DNA of 64,000 bases, taken from NCBI RefSeq assembly GCF_014207355.1, contig NZ_JACHEF010000002.1, forward strand, positions 372,001-436,000. The letters are read 5' to 3'. Shown here piece after piece: positions 28,443 through 39,989 of this stretch; the stretch's first letter is position 1; each line of letters starts with the position of its first letter. Below the pieces are notes generated by a model, which saw only the letters and a list, made by a program, of their open reading frames with translations, ran no database searches and was not told the DNA's origin. Source of the stretch: Mesorhizobium sangaii (GTDB lineage: Bacteria > Pseudomonadota > Alphaproteobacteria > Rhizobiales > Rhizobiaceae). A program made the position numbers and the translations under genes.

Positions 28443-28459
28443 TCTAGAACTATTCCAGA
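28443..28459. promoter_or_regulatory. Irr/ICE-like box between ccmA and acnA
   Basis: TCTAGAACTATTCCAGA is an imperfect dyad resembling the rhizobial iron-control element (TTTAGAA-N3-TTCTAAA), matching 6 of 7 and 5 of 7 arm positions. It lies 68-84 bp before ccmA and about 200 bp before acnA. Both encode iron-using functions, which are typical Irr targets in alphaproteobacteria. Confidence 0.45.
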
Positions 28460-28656
28460 AAATTCTCTATATGCGGTGCATCCGTGCCAGCGGTCGGCGC
28501 GGGAACAGAATTAGCGCCGAACCAGCGCACGCGCCGCCTTGAACGGCTCGGGTTGCTTGGGAACGGACAGCGGAAATGGCCGTACCCGCACCTTTGCGCG
28601 TGATTGCATGCCATCGGCGTCCGTTCCCTTTCAGGCTGAACAGACAAGGATCGCAC

Positions 28657-31344
<2,688 letters not shown>

Positions 31345-31347
<3 letters not shown>

Positions 31348-31461
31348 GGGAGTGAGGGAGTAGGGCAGTAAGGGAGTAGGGAAGGGGAAGACCTATTCCC
31401 CTATTCCCCTATTCCCCTATTCCCCTATTCCCCTATTCCCCTATTCCCCTATTCCCCTATT
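31345..31461. repeat. inverted array of an 8-bp stop-codon unit between acnA and the ceramidase gene
   Basis: From the acnA stop the plus strand reads five consecutive 8-bp units: TAGGGGAG, TGAGGGAG, TAGGGCAG, TAAGGGAG, TAGGGAAG. After a short centre, 31393-31461 is eight perfect CTATTCCC units plus a partial ninth, which on the minus strand read TAGGGGAA. Because 8 is not a multiple of 3, three units place stops in every frame. The minus-strand array contains the TAG of the ceramidase gene (31449-31451). It is related to 10165-10259. Confidence 0.9.
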
Positions 31462-32111
31462 CCTGTAATTTTCGGCGCTCCGAAGCGCGCCGCTGCGGCC
31501 AGCAGCACGCCGAGCATCAGTCCGTTGAGGATGTGCCAGAGGAAATGCGTGCCGAGCGGGAAGCCGGCGCAGACCAGCGGGTCGACCATCCGGCAGATGA
31601 CGGACACGACGAAGATCGCCGATCCCGCCAGATTGTACCAGCCGGCGCGATTGCCGCTGGCCGCCACCAATATGCCGAAGAAGGCGAGCGCCAGGAACGG
31701 CGGCAGGTAGCCCGTCGTGCCGTTCGAGGCCTGGCGCAGCCAGTCCGGCACCGCCAGCGTCAGCAGCCCGGCAACCAAGTAGAAGGCGACGAAGATGGCG
31801 ATCGCCTTGCCCCATTGCATGCCGAAGAAGCGGCGCAGGTTGAACAGCGTATAAGCCAGCGTAAAGCCGGCGATCGGCAGCACGTCGGCCCAGACCGTGC
31901 CCCTTGTGGCGAAGGTATGGAAGATCGTCGAGCCGATGCCGATTGCCACCACCCACCAGGCCAGCACCTCGGCGAAGGTGCCGGTGCGCAGCCTTCGCAC
32001 CTCGCGCACACCCCAGAGGCCGGCCGCGATGAAGGCAAGGTTTGTCAGGGCATTGACCGGCTCGGACCAGAGTTCCGGCCCGGTTCGCTCGCAATAGAGA
32101 TCGATCGGCAC
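31449..32111 (-). CDS. ceramidase-like membrane protein
   Basis: 220 residues with about seven hydrophobic helices. The family features of alkaline ceramidase/PAQR-like hydrolases are seen: DLYCERTGPELWSEPVNALTNLAF, IGSTIFHTFATRGTVWADVLPI, and LGTHFLWHILNGLMLG, whose Glu, His and Asp residues would bind zinc. I placed the start at the GTG at 32111, where homology begins, but there is no clear ribosome-binding site and the frame is open to 32330. The final GIGE and stop are encoded by the 8-bp repeat array. Confidence 0.82.
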   Translation of the reverse strand: MPIDLYCERTGPELWSEPVNALTNLAFIAAGLWGVREVRRLRTGTFAEVLAWWVVAIGIGSTIFHTFATRGTVWADVLPIAGFTLAYTLFNLRRFFGMQWGKAIAIFVAFYLVAGLLTLAVPDWLRQASNGTTGYLPPFLALAFFGILVAASGNRAGWYNLAGSAIFVVSVICRMVDPLVCAGFPLGTHFLWHILNGLMLGVLLAAAARFGAPKITGIGE

Positions 32112-32305
32112 CGAAAAGAGTTTGCCACATCGTGATTGCCGCCCGAATCGGTTTCTACCCTGAACTGCGAGCCCTTCTCCTATTGCGCCGCTGCGGTCGG
32201 TTGCAACGGCAAAAATTTCACCGCAACGTGACTTCCCGTTGACTTCCGGTTCTGCCACATATTCCAGCAACGACAATAAAGCCGGCGCCACCGGCGGGAA
32301 TCGGA

Positions 32306-33091
32306 ATGACCATGGCCTCGCGAAAAACATTGTGGCTGGCGGCCCTTGCGCTGGCCTTCTCAGCGGCTGCCGGCACCGGCCAATCCGCCGAGCCCGCCAA
32401 GACGCAGGCCGACAAACCTCAGATAGATAGGCCGTTGGGCGTGGTCGAGCTGTTCACCAGCCAGGGCTGCAATTCCTGTCCGCCGGCCGATGCGTTGTTC
32501 GCCGAGCTTGCCGCCAAGGAAGACATCGTCGCCCTCGCCTACCATGTCGACTATTGGGATTATCTCGGCTGGCAGGACACGCTGAGCCGCAAGGAGAACA
32601 CCGAGCGGCAAAATGACTACATGCGCGCCTTCGGCAGCCGCTCCGTCTACACGCCGCAGGCCGTCATCAACGGCCGCGTCCATGTCAACGGCGCCAGCCG
32701 CGTCGATGTCGATGGCGCGCTGGCCCGCATGGCCAAGAGCGGCCAGGGCATGCGGGTCGCCGTCAAGGTCAGCCGGACCAGCGACCGCGTTATGATCGAC
32801 GCCGGCGATGCCGGAAACGGTCCCAGCGATGCCCATGTCGTCATCGTCTATTTCGACCCGCCGCAGACGGTCAAGATCGGCCAGGGTGAGAACACCGGCC
32901 GCAAGCTGACCTACTGGAACGCGGTCTCGGGCATCCAGACCGCCGGCATGTGGCACGGCAAGGCGCAGCGCTACGAATTGCCGATGAGCGAGATCTCCAA
33001 GAAGGGCGGCTGCGCCGTGCTGCTGCAGTCAGTCGGCAGGGATGGCCTGCCCGGCCCCATTCTGGGCGCCGCCTTCATTCACAAGCCTTGA
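32306..33091 (+). CDS. DUF1223 secreted thioredoxin-like protein
   Basis: 261 residues. A signal peptide (about 1-28) is followed by VVELFTSQGCNSCPPADALFAELA, a CxxC motif in a thioredoxin-like fold that defines DUF1223. Further conserved parts are YHVDYWDYLGWQD, GSRSVYTPQAVINGR and a C-terminal beta domain. It is likely a periplasmic redox or metal-related protein; no function is proven. Divergent from the ceramidase gene. Confidence 0.88.
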   Translation: MTMASRKTLWLAALALAFSAAAGTGQSAEPAKTQADKPQIDRPLGVVELFTSQGCNSCPPADALFAELAAKEDIVALAYHVDYWDYLGWQDTLSRKENTERQNDYMRAFGSRSVYTPQAVINGRVHVNGASRVDVDGALARMAKSGQGMRVAVKVSRTSDRVMIDAGDAGNGPSDAHVVIVYFDPPQTVKIGQGENTGRKLTYWNAVSGIQTAGMWHGKAQRYELPMSEISKKGGCAVLLQSVGRDGLPGPILGAAFIHKP

Positions 33092-33103
33092 ACGGAACGT
33101 CGC

Positions 33104-33277
33104 GCCGCCCCTCATCCGCCTGCCGGCACCTTCTCCCCGTATAGTGACGGGGAGAAGAGGGCTGCCCGCAACCTCGGTGCCATTCCACGCCGGCAATTTG
33201 GCGAAATCATCGGTGATGGGTGTCTTTCTCCCCTTCGCCATACGGGAGAAATGCCCGGCAGGGCAATGAGGGGCGGC
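33104..33277. repeat. 174-bp GCCGCCCCTCAT repeat, copy 1
   Basis: Bounded by GCCGCCCCTCAT and its inverse ATGAGGGGCGGC. Inside is a hairpin CTTCTCCCCGT-ATAGTG-ACGGGGAGAAG, then a central variable segment with GGCAATTTGGCGAAA, then TTTCTCCCC and CGGGAGAAA. It matches 47560-47736 in order and length (174 against 177 bp). Confidence 0.85.
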
Positions 33278-33386
33278 GCCGACGAAACCAGACGATAGCA
33301 ATGAAATAGTTGAGCCGGCCAAACTCAAGGTCATTTCAACGCGACACGTTCTAGAACGGTCCCGCGCTCCGCCCCAAAAACAAAAA

Positions 33387-33415
33387 ACCGACGTCAGCTT
33401 GCTTCTGACGTCGGT
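33387..33415 (-). terminator. strong Rho-independent terminator on the minus strand
   Basis: An 11-bp perfect stem ACCGACGTCAG/CTGACGTCGGT with a 7-base loop. Read on the minus strand it is followed by TTTTTT, on the plus strand only by ATTT. The nearest minus-strand gene (GNAT at 34147-34716) lies beyond an intervening plus-strand gene, so an undescribed transcript may end here. Confidence 0.85.
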
Positions 33416-33600
33416 CATTTAGGTTTTGGGATCGTCGCACCCGATCCTTCCGAAGAAAGACCGAGGTTGGTTCGATCCGACGCAGACCCGTGGGCGGGGG
33501 GCTTGGGGTTTACGAGCCGGTGCCGGACCGAACCGTCTCAGGCAACGCGGGTAAACTCGTCGGACATTGGGGCATGAGCGCGGATAAAAAATGGCGAGAA
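33416..33600 (-). ncRNA. candidate small RNA ending at the 33387 terminator
   Basis: Upstream of the orphan minus-strand terminator lies a further hairpin, GGATCG-7 bases-CGATCC (33429-33447), and a GC-rich stretch with no supported coding frame on either strand. I infer a transcript of about 150-200 bases read leftward. The 5' end is a guess; I found no good -35/-10 pair, and the sequence does not match an RNA family I know. Confidence 0.3.
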
Positions 33601-33755
33601 TGTGGCGAAGCATCACCAATTCCAACAAGGCGTTTCATAAAAGTGACTGGACGTTGCAGAAACAGCGCGCCTCCGCCCTGCTTCGCCGGGTCTTGCAATT
33701 CAGCTGCGAACGCGCCAACTTTGGTTGGCAAAGATTCATTTTGAAGGATCGAGGC

Positions 33756-34142
33756 ATGACTGACGACAGCGGCGGGACGGGGGATGTTGACGCATCCGCA
33801 ATATTGATCCCGCTGCACGAGGCGCGACCTGAGCGCCTCGATCAGCCGGTCCGGTTCGACCGGCGTGAACTGGACCAGATCCTGAGGCTCTACGGTCGCA
33901 TGGTCGCCGCCAACGAATGGCGAGACTACGCCATCGATCATCTCACCGACAGGGCGGTGTTTTCCGTGTTCCGCCGCACCAGCGAAGTGCCGCTGTTCCA
34001 GATCGTCAAGGACCCGAAACTGGCACGCAAGCAGGGCGCTTTTGCCGTCATTGCCGCCGGCGGCCGCATCCTTAAGCGCGGCCAGGAGCTCGGCCGCGTG
34101 CTTGGCATCTTCGACAGCAAGCTGAAGCTCGTCGAGGCCTAA
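33756..34142 (+). CDS. DUF2794 family protein
   Basis: 128 residues. The conserved core is VRFDRRELDQILRLYGRMVAANEWRDYAIDHLTDRAVFSVFRRTSEVPLFQIVKDP, which matches the alphaproteobacterial DUF2794 family. Start at the ATG at 33756 (MTDDSGGTG) with GAAGGA-type sequence upstream; the frame is open to 33591, but the extra residues look random. A soluble protein of unknown function, usually a single gene. It converges with the GNAT gene (4-base gap). Confidence 0.88.
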   Translation: MTDDSGGTGDVDASAILIPLHEARPERLDQPVRFDRRELDQILRLYGRMVAANEWRDYAIDHLTDRAVFSVFRRTSEVPLFQIVKDPKLARKQGAFAVIAAGGRILKRGQELGRVLGIFDSKLKLVEA

Positions 34143-34146
34143 CCGC

Positions 34147-34716
34147 TTATTTTTGCTGGCGGAATTTTCGTTCCGGCAGCGAATCGGGATCGGGTGGAGC
34201 GAGCGCCCCGCCATTCAGCGGGAGCTGCATGAACACCGTATCCAGCCAGCGCCCGTGCTTGTAGCCGGAGCCTTCGAGGCGTCCCGAATGGCGAAAGCCG
34301 AGCTTTTCGTGCAGCCGCACCGAGGCGCTGTCCGGCCGCCCGTCGCCGATCACCGCGATGACCTGACGGAAGCCCGCCGCCCGACAGGACTCGATCAGGC
34401 TTTGCATGAGCAACAGCCCGACCCCCTGGCCCTTGGCCTCGGGCGCCACATAGACCGAATCCTCGACGATGAAGCGGTAGGCCGGGCGCGGCCTGAAAGC
34501 GCCGGCATAGGCATAGCCGAGCACGGCGCCGTCCTTTTCTGCCACCAGATAGGGAAAGCCGCCAGCCATCAAAGTGTCGAATCGCTCGCCCATCTCGGCG
34601 CGGCTGGGTGGCTCCAGCTCATAACTCGCGGTGCCTTGGGTGACCGCGTCGGCATAGATTTCCGTGATCCGGTCGATGTCGGCAGCCGTTGCGGGCCGAA
34701 GAATGATACTGCTCAT
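34147..34716 (-). CDS. GNAT N-acetyltransferase, phosphinothricin/methionine-sulfone acetyltransferase type
   Basis: 189 residues. It has the layout of the PAT/MddA group: LRPATAADIDRITEIYADAV, GTASYELEPPSRAEM, YRFIVEDSVYVAPEAKGQGVGLLLMQSLI (acetyl-CoA motif QGVG) and VRLHEKLGFRHSGRLEGSGYKHGRWLD. Such enzymes acetylate methionine sulfoximine, methionine sulfone or phosphinothricin. A natural role in detoxifying such analogues is inferred. Confidence 0.88.
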   Translation of the reverse strand: MSSIILRPATAADIDRITEIYADAVTQGTASYELEPPSRAEMGERFDTLMAGGFPYLVAEKDGAVLGYAYAGAFRPRPAYRFIVEDSVYVAPEAKGQGVGLLLMQSLIESCRAAGFRQVIAVIGDGRPDSASVRLHEKLGFRHSGRLEGSGYKHGRWLDTVFMQLPLNGGALAPPDPDSLPERKFRQQK

Positions 34717-34763
34717 TATTTATGCACGCCGTTATTCTGCCGCAATAACAGCAAAGCCCGCCA

Positions 34764-34794
34764 CAAAAGAAAAGGGCGGCCGTTGGGCCGCCCT
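34764..34794 (-). terminator. Rho-independent terminator after the YccA-like gene
   Basis: On the minus strand AGGGCGGCC-loop-GGCCGCCCT followed by TTTCTTTT, about 33 bases after the stop of the Bax-inhibitor-1-like gene. Confidence 0.88.
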
Positions 34795-34826
34795 CTGGAA
34801 CTCAATGGTCCAAGCGTCGCTGCTAA

Positions 34827-35606
34827 CTAGCGGCGGTCGCCCATGAACTGCAGCAGGAACATGAACAGGTTGATGAAGTCGAGGTAGAGCGTCAGCGCGC
34901 CCATGATCGCCTTGCGGCCGGCGACATCCGAAGCGTCGCCCTCGAAATACATCTCCTTGATCTTCTGCGTGTCATAGGCGGTCAGGCCCGAGAAGATCAG
35001 CACGCCAAGCGCCGAGACGGCGAAGGAAAGCGCCGACGAGTGCAGGAAGATGTTGATCACCGACGCGATGATGATGCCGAACACGCCCATGATCAGGAAC
35101 GAGCCGAAGGCGGTCAGGTCGCGCTTGGTGGTGTAGCCGTAGAGCGACAGCGCGCCGAAGGCCGCGGCGGTGGCGAAGAAGGTCTGCGAAATACTGGCCG
35201 TGGTGTAGACCAGGAAGATCGACGACAGCGACAGGCCGACAAGGCCGGCATAGACCCAGAACGTCGTCTGTGCCGCCGCAACGCTCATCGACTGGACGCG
35301 GAACGACAGGAACAGTACGGCGGCCAGCGGCGCAAAAATCACCACCCAGCGCAGCGGCGAGCCGAAGATCGCGTAGCCGAAGGAGGTCAGCATCTGGCCG
35401 CTCGGCAGCGTTGCGACAGCCGAGGCCGGATCGGTGGTGGTGGCCAGCATGATCGTGCCGACCGCGGCAAGACCGGTGATGAGGAGGCCAAGCCCCATCA
35501 GATTGTAGACCTTGATCATGTAGGCGCGCAGGCCCTGATCGATGCCTGCATCAACGCCGGCGCCGGGCACGGCGCGCGTCTGATAGTTGCGAATGGGTTC
35601 AGCCAT
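34827..35606 (-). CDS. Bax inhibitor-1/YccA family membrane protein
   Basis: 259 residues with seven hydrophobic helices after a polar N-terminus (YQTRAVPGAGVDAGIDQGLRAYMIKVYNLM). Family motifs: SQTFFATAAAFGALSLYGYTTKRDL, IFSGLTAYDTQKIKEMYFEGD, and the conserved end TLYLDFINLFMFLLQFMG with acidic residues thought to gate a pH-sensitive calcium leak in BI-1 homologues. E. coli relatives (YccA) modulate FtsH. Single-gene unit with its own terminator. Confidence 0.93.
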   Translation of the reverse strand: MAEPIRNYQTRAVPGAGVDAGIDQGLRAYMIKVYNLMGLGLLITGLAAVGTIMLATTTDPASAVATLPSGQMLTSFGYAIFGSPLRWVVIFAPLAAVLFLSFRVQSMSVAAAQTTFWVYAGLVGLSLSSIFLVYTTASISQTFFATAAAFGALSLYGYTTKRDLTAFGSFLIMGVFGIIIASVINIFLHSSALSFAVSALGVLIFSGLTAYDTQKIKEMYFEGDASDVAGRKAIMGALTLYLDFINLFMFLLQFMGDRR

Positions 35607-35836
35607 GGGAGTCCTCTATTGCTTCTGCCCCGTCGGGTGTCAGGTCCACCGGACCCAGGCGCCGCTGGCGGGGCTCCAGCATGCCTATGGCGAAATATGA
35701 TGGTTATTCGCGTCAAGAACAAGACCGTAACCAGGTGTAATGCTTCGTGAGGCACCCACGATGCGGTTTTCCGGCCTTTGGCGGCGCAACATTACTCCGA
35801 TTTAACCAAATCTCGATCCCCCGCCGGCGGAATTCA

Positions 35837-35870
35837 GAGCAATTCCAAAGCCTGCAGCGGTTTGCGCCAG
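35837..35870. repeat. GAGCAATTCC-type repeat, degenerate copy 3
   Basis: GAGCAATTCCAAAGCCTGCAGCGGTTTGCGCC resembles only part of the copies at 16181 and 22968. It lies between the YccA-like gene and the ABC permease. Confidence 0.4.
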
Positions 35871-35889
35871 ACTTGCGACCGGAGAATAA

Positions 35890-38439
35890 TCAGAGGTTGC
35901 GCAGCACCGGCGCGGCCTTGTGGCCGAGCACCCGCCAGGTGCCGGCGAGACCGATGCCGACCGTGATGACGAGCGAAAACACAATGGTCGCCACCGCGAC
36001 CTCGGGCATGAAATGCGATGGCAATGTCATGATGCGCGCGACGACGAACCAGGCCGCCGCAGCACCTGCCGCCAGGGCGAAGATTGCGGTGGCGAGCCCG
36101 ATCAGCATGTATTCGAGCGAGAAGGCGGCAATCAGCGTCGTGCGTGTCGCGCCCAGCGTCTTCAGCACCACCGCGTCATGGATGCGCGCCCGGTTGCCGG
36201 CGGCAAGTGCGCCGGCCAGCACCAGCACCGAAGCGATCAGCGCCACGCCGGCGGCGGCCCGGATTGCCGTGCCGAGCTGCCCGACCAGCCGGTTGACGAC
36301 GTCGAGCGCATCCTTGACCCGGACCGTGGTCACCGCCGGGAAGGCGCGGGTGACCGCATTGAGGATGCGCGCGTCGTCGGCCGTCGAGGCCGTCTTTTCG
36401 GTCAGCGTCGCCATCCAGCCATGCGGCGCCCCTGCGAATGTGTTGGGCGAGAACACCATGACGAAGTTGATGCCCATGGTCTCCCATTCGACCTGGCGGA
36501 AATTGGCGATCTTCGCCGACACGTTGCGGCCGAGCACATTGACGGTGATGGTATCCCCAAGCTTCAGCCCGATCTCCTTGCCTTCCACGGCCGAGAACGA
36601 GACCAGCGGCTCGCCGGCATAATTGTCCGGCCACCAGCTGCCCTCAGTCAGCGTCGCGGTGTCGGGCTGCCTGGCATCATAGGTCAGGCCACGATCGCCT
36701 TTCAGCACCCAGGCGCCTTCCGCCGGCACCGTGACCTTGTCGACATCGACGCCGTTGAGCGCCATCACCCGGCCGCGCAGCATCGGCACCTTGGCCAGCG
36801 TCCCCTGCGGTGCCTGCTTGCCGATCAGCGCGGAGAACGCATCGACATCGCTGCTCTGGATATCGACAAAGAAGAAGTTCGGCGCCCGCTCCGGCAGGCT
36901 GCCCGAGATCTGTTGCCGCAGGTTGCCGTCGATCAGCGCCAGCGTCACCAGCAGTGTCAGGCCAAGCCCCAGCGACAGCACCACCGATGGCGTCAAGGCG
37001 CCGGGCCGGTGGATGTTGCCGACGGCGAGCCGCAGCGCCACGAAGCGCACGTGCGGGCTCTTCCAGGCCGCCCACTGCACCAGTGCGCCGACCAGGCGCA
37101 GCACCAGGAAAGCGAAGATGGTGGCGCCGACGAAGATCGAGGCGATGCGGCGATCGCCGGAAAACAGGATAGCCAGCGCCGCCAGCAGCAGCGCGATGCC
37201 GACGGCGGCCGCGACATAGGCAGGGCGGGGAAAGCCGCGGCCTTCGAGGCCCATCTCGCGAAACAGCGCGGTCGCCGGCACATCGCGGGCGCGGCCGAGC
37301 GGCAGCAGCGCGAAGGCCAGCGTCACCAAAAGGCCGAACAGCGCCGCCATGCCGAGTGCACCGGGATAGAAGCCGCCTTCCGCCGGCACCGGAATGACCT
37401 GATGGAGGGCGGCACCGGCGGCGAACGGCATCAGCGCCCCGAGCACGAGGCCAAGCACGATGCCCAGGGCGGCGATGATCAGGATCTGCACCAGATAGAC
37501 GGCAAAGACGAAGCCGCCAGAAGCGCCCAGGCTCTTGAAGGTGGCGATGACGCCGCGCTTGCCGTCGAGATAGGCGCGGACCGCATTGGCGACGCCGACA
37601 CCACCGACCACCAGCGCTGTCAGCCCGACCAGCGTCAGGAATTGCGAGAAGCGCTCGATGTTGGACGACAGCGCCGGGGCAGCATTGCTGCGCGTGCGGA
37701 TCGACCAGCCGGCCTGCGGAAAATCCTTGGCCGCCTGATCCTGGATGGCTTTCAGCCGCGCCTCATCGGCATCGGCGGGCAGCCGGATCCTGTAGGCGTT
37801 TTCGACCAGGCTGCCCGGCTGGATCAGCCCGGTGGCCGCCAGCCCGTCGGTCGAGATCATCAGTCGCGGCGCAAAGCCGAAACCGTCGGACACCGCATCC
37901 GGCTCGGTGACCAGCCTGGCGCGCAGTTCGAAGGTGGCAGTGCCGAGCTTCAGCCGGTCGCCGATCTGCAGATGCAACCGTTCGAACAGCAGATCGGGTG
38001 CTGCGGCGCCGAAAACGCCGAACTCTTCGCCGAACAGTTCCTGCTTCGACAGCGCCGGCTCGGTTTCCAGCGCGCCATAGAGCGGATAGGCGTGGTCGAC
38101 CGCCTTGGCCTCGACCAGCGCCTGGTCGGTTCCGTCGGCGAGACGCGCCATCGAGCGCATGCTGGCGGTGCGCGAAACGACCCCCAGCCCGTCAAGGAAG
38201 CCACGCTCGGCCTGGCTGGCGTCGCGTTGGTTGATCTGGAAGCGGAGATCGCCGCCAAGCAGCGTCTGGCCCTGATTGGCGACACCGGCGGTGATCGAAC
38301 GCGCCACCGAGTTGACGCCGCCGATGGCCGCGACGCCGAGCGCGATGCAGGCAAGGAAGATCATGAAGCCGGACAGGCCGCCGCGCATTTCACGCAGCGA
38401 AAAGCGGACCGCAAGCTTCAGCGTCCGCGACAGCGGCAT
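35890..38439 (-). CDS. ABC transporter permease, FtsX-like (YbbP family)
   Basis: 849 residues. The topology is MacB/FtsX-like in double form: a first membrane helix (FMIFLACIALGVAAIGGVNSVA), a large extracytoplasmic domain, three helices near 265-380, four central helices, a second periplasmic domain, and three C-terminal helices. Members pair with LolD-like ATPases and often with a TesA-type esterase. Its ATG overlaps the stop of the ATPase gene by one base. The substrate is unknown; lipoprotein- or lipid-related export is usual for this family. Confidence 0.9.
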   Translation of the reverse strand: MPLSRTLKLAVRFSLREMRGGLSGFMIFLACIALGVAAIGGVNSVARSITAGVANQGQTLLGGDLRFQINQRDASQAERGFLDGLGVVSRTASMRSMARLADGTDQALVEAKAVDHAYPLYGALETEPALSKQELFGEEFGVFGAAAPDLLFERLHLQIGDRLKLGTATFELRARLVTEPDAVSDGFGFAPRLMISTDGLAATGLIQPGSLVENAYRIRLPADADEARLKAIQDQAAKDFPQAGWSIRTRSNAAPALSSNIERFSQFLTLVGLTALVVGGVGVANAVRAYLDGKRGVIATFKSLGASGGFVFAVYLVQILIIAALGIVLGLVLGALMPFAAGAALHQVIPVPAEGGFYPGALGMAALFGLLVTLAFALLPLGRARDVPATALFREMGLEGRGFPRPAYVAAAVGIALLLAALAILFSGDRRIASIFVGATIFAFLVLRLVGALVQWAAWKSPHVRFVALRLAVGNIHRPGALTPSVVLSLGLGLTLLVTLALIDGNLRQQISGSLPERAPNFFFVDIQSSDVDAFSALIGKQAPQGTLAKVPMLRGRVMALNGVDVDKVTVPAEGAWVLKGDRGLTYDARQPDTATLTEGSWWPDNYAGEPLVSFSAVEGKEIGLKLGDTITVNVLGRNVSAKIANFRQVEWETMGINFVMVFSPNTFAGAPHGWMATLTEKTASTADDARILNAVTRAFPAVTTVRVKDALDVVNRLVGQLGTAIRAAAGVALIASVLVLAGALAAGNRARIHDAVVLKTLGATRTTLIAAFSLEYMLIGLATAIFALAAGAAAAWFVVARIMTLPSHFMPEVAVATIVFSLVITVGIGLAGTWRVLGHKAAPVLRNL

Positions 38440-39134
38440 CAGGCCGTCACCTTGACGGGTGCCGGCGCCTCGATCCGGCCCGATCGCATCGAAACCTGGC
38501 GCGAGCAGCGAGCAGCCAATGTCGGATCATGGGTGACCAGCACCAGCGTCATGCCGCGCTCGGCCGCTTTGGCAAACAAAAGGTCGGCGACCTGACGCCC
38601 CGTCACCTGGTCGAGATTGCCGGTCGGCTCGTCGGCAATGAGAATGCGCGGCGACGGCGCCAGCGCCCGGGCGATCGCCACGCGCTGCTGCTCGCCGCCC
38701 GACAATTCGCCGGGATAATGGGTGACGCGATCGCTCAGGCCCACGGCCGCCAGTTCGCGCGCCGCGACCGAAAACGGATCGGCATGGCCGGCGAGCTCCA
38801 GCGGCACCGCGACATTTTCGAGCGCCGTCATGTTGGGAATGAGATGGAAGGACTGGAAGACGATGCCAATGTTTCGGCCGCGAAACGAGGCAATCTGGTC
38901 CTCGGTTTTGCCATTGAGCAGCACGCCGGCGATTCGGACCGTACCCGAATCGACCCTTTCAAGGCCTGCCAGCACCATAAGCAATGTCGACTTGCCCGAG
39001 CCCGAAGGACCGACGATGCCGGTCGCCTCGCCGGCCGCCACATCGAGGCTGACGCCCTTGAGCACGTGCACGGAGGACGCCCCTTCGCCAAGTGTCAGCG
39101 ATACGTCTTTCAGCGCGATGACGGCTTCTGTCAA
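38439..39134 (-). CDS. ABC transporter ATP-binding protein (YbbA family)
   Basis: 231 residues. Walker [17 protein letters not shown], signature [15 protein letters not shown], Walker [15 protein letters not shown]-loop [14 protein letters not shown]. The GNLD ending is typical of the LolD/MacB/YbbA group. It forms a two-gene unit with the FtsX-like permease. The divergent esterase gene at 39220 reproduces the E. coli tesA/ybbA-ybbP arrangement. Confidence 0.94.
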   Translation of the reverse strand: MTEAVIALKDVSLTLGEGASSVHVLKGVSLDVAAGEATGIVGPSGSGKSTLLMVLAGLERVDSGTVRIAGVLLNGKTEDQIASFRGRNIGIVFQSFHLIPNMTALENVAVPLELAGHADPFSVAARELAAVGLSDRVTHYPGELSGGEQQRVAIARALAPSPRILIADEPTGNLDQVTGRQVADLLFAKAAERGMTLVLVTHDPTLAARCSRQVSMRSGRIEAPAPVKVTA

Positions 39135-39219
39135 AATGAAAGCGTCCTATATCAAGGGATGAGGGCTCTGCTTGCAGGATGCCGTCGCAAGAATTCCTCG
39201 GGTATATGGGGCCTGCCGC

Positions 39220-39864
39220 ATGTCTTTCAAACGCCTGATTGCCGCAGGCTCCATCGTTTTCCTCGCCTTTTGCGGCGCCAATTCGTCGGCGCGTGCCGAG
39301 CCGTTCAAGATCGTCGGCTTCGGTGACAGCCTGATGGCGGGCTTTGGCCTTGGGCCGGATCAGGGCTTTACCGAAAAACTACAGGCCGCCCTTCGCGCCC
39401 AGGGTCGCGACGTGACGGTCGCCAATGCCGGCGTCTCCGGCGACACGACGAGCGGCGGCCTGGCGCGGCTCGACTGGTCGGTGCCCGACGGCACGCAGCT
39501 GGTCATCCTCGAACTCGGCGCCAACGACATGCTGCGCGGCGTCTCGCCCGACATCGCCAGAAGGAACCTAGATGAGATGATGGGCAAGCTGAAGGAGCGC
39601 AGGATTGCCGTACTGCTGGCCGGCATGCGCGCCGCGCCCAATCTCGGCGCCGACTACCAGAACGCCTTCGACGCCATCTTTCCCGACCTTGCCAGGAAAT
39701 ACGACGTTGCGCTCTACCCGTTCTTTCTCGACGGCGTCGCCGGTCAGCCCGGCATGCAGCTCGAGGACGGCTTGCATCCGAGCCCTCAAGGTGTCGACCA
39801 GATGGTCGAACGCATCTTGCCGACGGTCGAAAAGGCGATCGCAGCGGCGCCGGGAGGTTCGTGA
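39220..39864 (+). CDS. SGNH-hydrolase arylesterase/lysophospholipase (TesA-like)
   Basis: 214 residues. A signal peptide (about 1-26, ending SARAEP) is followed by the SGNH blocks: GFGDSLMAGFGLG (Ser), NAGVSGDTTSGG (Gly), ELGANDMLRG (Asn) and DGLHPSPQG (Asp/His). These match periplasmic TesA thioesterase/lysophospholipase L1. The ATG at 39220 was chosen; the upstream extension to 39172 has no signal. Divergent from the YbbA-type ABC genes, as in E. coli. Confidence 0.92.
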   Translation: MSFKRLIAAGSIVFLAFCGANSSARAEPFKIVGFGDSLMAGFGLGPDQGFTEKLQAALRAQGRDVTVANAGVSGDTTSGGLARLDWSVPDGTQLVILELGANDMLRGVSPDIARRNLDEMMGKLKERRIAVLLAGMRAAPNLGADYQNAFDAIFPDLARKYDVALYPFFLDGVAGQPGMQLEDGLHPSPQGVDQMVERILPTVEKAIAAAPGGS

Positions 39865-39989
39865 GATCGGACTAATTGCTTCCGTTGGGGAAACTTTTAA
39901 CAAAGCCTGTGACCAACAAACCTCTTGCTCCGTTTGATTTTCGATGATTCGCTAGGGCTAATATTCGATTCGAGGAAGGGAGGCTCTTC

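Larger units (their letters stand above)
33092..33755. other. 664-base spacer with a long repeat, terminator and candidate small RNA
   Basis: Between the DUF1223 stop and the DUF2794 start. 33104-33277 is a long inverted repeat (also at 47560-47736). 33387-33415 is a strong terminator on the minus strand. 33416-33600 holds a second hairpin and no protein gene I can support. 33600-33755 is the leader/promoter region of the DUF2794 gene, with no recognisable signal. Confidence 0.7.

Noticed and set aside
31393..31461. The CTATTCCC array as a CRISPR
   Set aside because: The unit is 8 bp with no spacers and no cas genes nearby; it is a simple tandem repeat.
33420..33490. A tRNA suggested by GGTTCGATCC near 33470
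   Set aside because: No acceptor stem, D arm or anticodon arm could be fitted around it.
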